Assembly (NCBI GenBank): GCA_963605405.1
Contig: CAVCUP010000004.1
Span: forward strand, 79,592 to 143,591
Length of the DNA stretch: 64,000 nt
Source: Paratractidigestivibacter sp963605405
Lineage (GTDB): Bacteria; Actinomycetota; Coriobacteriia; Coriobacteriales; Atopobiaceae
Direction: 5' to 3'
The position numbers and the translations under genes are program-made. Below the pieces are notes generated by a model. That model was given only the letters and a program-made list of their open reading frames with translations, searched no databases and was not told the origin of the DNA. Positions 60,573 to 64,000 of the stretch are shown here, piece after piece (positions within the stretch are counted from its first letter, which is position 1; the number at the start of each line of letters is the position of its first letter).

Positions 60573-60669
60573 AAACTGCAGCCGACAAAGGGCAGGTCAA
60601 ACACGACAAGCGTTTGACCTGCCCTTTTTCTATCGGCCTCTTTTTCCAAACCCCTGACGGCTGCAGTTT
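60573..60669 (+). terminator. Terminator of murT-gatD inside a nested inverted repeat
   Basis: A perfect 16-bp stem (60587-60602 with 60612-60627) followed by TTTTTC is a strong terminator. A second, outer 12-bp repeat AAACTGCAGCCG (60573-60584) with its complement (60658-60669) encloses it. Confidence 0.85.
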
Positions 60670-60688
60670 TGCCCAGAGCCTGATAAAT

Positions 60689-60722
60689 AAGGCGCCCGCC
60701 ACCGATCGGTGACGGGCGCCTT
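60689..60722 (-). terminator. Terminator of nifJ
   Basis: AAGGCGCCCG...CACCGAT pairs with ATCGGTGACGGGCGCCTT (60705-60722) over about 17 positions with one mismatch; the minus strand continues TTATTTATCAG. 40 bp after the nifJ stop. Confidence 0.8.
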
Positions 60723-60760
60723 TGCGTTGGCACGAGGCTCAAGCGGCTATGCAGCGAGCA

Positions 60761-64000
<3,240 letters not shown>

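Overview
The window looks like chromosome of a high-GC Gram-positive, most likely a member of the Coriobacteriia (Collinsella/Olsenella-like). Grounds: GC-rich codon use, cell-wall anchoring signals plus a class B sortase, a HspR-type heat-shock circuit, a pyruvate:ferredoxin oxidoreductase of an anaerobe, and lipid II amidation (MurT/GatD). The taxonomic call is inference; no rRNA is present.

Layout. 1-7 kb: prfA, rpmE, coaX, a folP-folK fusion translationally coupled to a BirA-like fragment, a sirtuin and a patatin. 7-14 kb: exonuclease III, a PHP phosphatase, a complete polar amino-acid ABC importer and an aminotransferase. 14-20 kb: ftsH, hpt and tilS, with a divergent metallo-beta-lactamase-fold hydrolase. 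20-27 kb: hsp20, envelope proteins of unknown role, a kinase-less PASTA protein, YibE/F and an LPKTG-anchored phosphatase. 27-35 kb: clpB and dnaK-grpE-dnaJ-hspR. 35-41 kb: a phosphodiesterase, a Vsr/DUF559-like nuclease candidate bracketed by two palindromic elements, DedA, SRP RNA, an NRAMP-related transporter and MgtE. 41-47 kb: a polysaccharide assembly/anchoring block (cpsB, cpsD, wzz-like, LCP ligase, sortase B, small anchored protein). 47-64 kb: pgi, a degenerate UDG-like protein, a VanZ-like/LuxR pair, trxA, PAP2, a phosphodiesterase, a LytSR-type two-component system coupled to a glycosyltransferase, a single-chain MurT-GatD, and the 3' part of nifJ.

Two features stand out across genes. 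First, seven intergenic palindromic elements of 137-146 bp (8059, 14067, 17216, 35486, 36870, 52778, 53154) share an asymmetric centre (about CCAGGGCAAACG) and an AGTAG motif, while their 19-49 bp terminal stems differ between copies yet stay self-complementary. Two of them flank the nuclease-like gene. Second, hsp20, clpB and dnaK each carry the same operator, ATCTAA-N11-TTAGAT, 100-135 bp before the start; it has the N7 geometry of the HspR-binding HAIR box but a different half-site, and the hspR gene is in the dnaK operon.

No tRNA, rRNA, CRISPR array, prophage or intact insertion sequence was seen. Start codons were moved inward from the longest frame wherever a ribosome binding site or family alignment argued for it.
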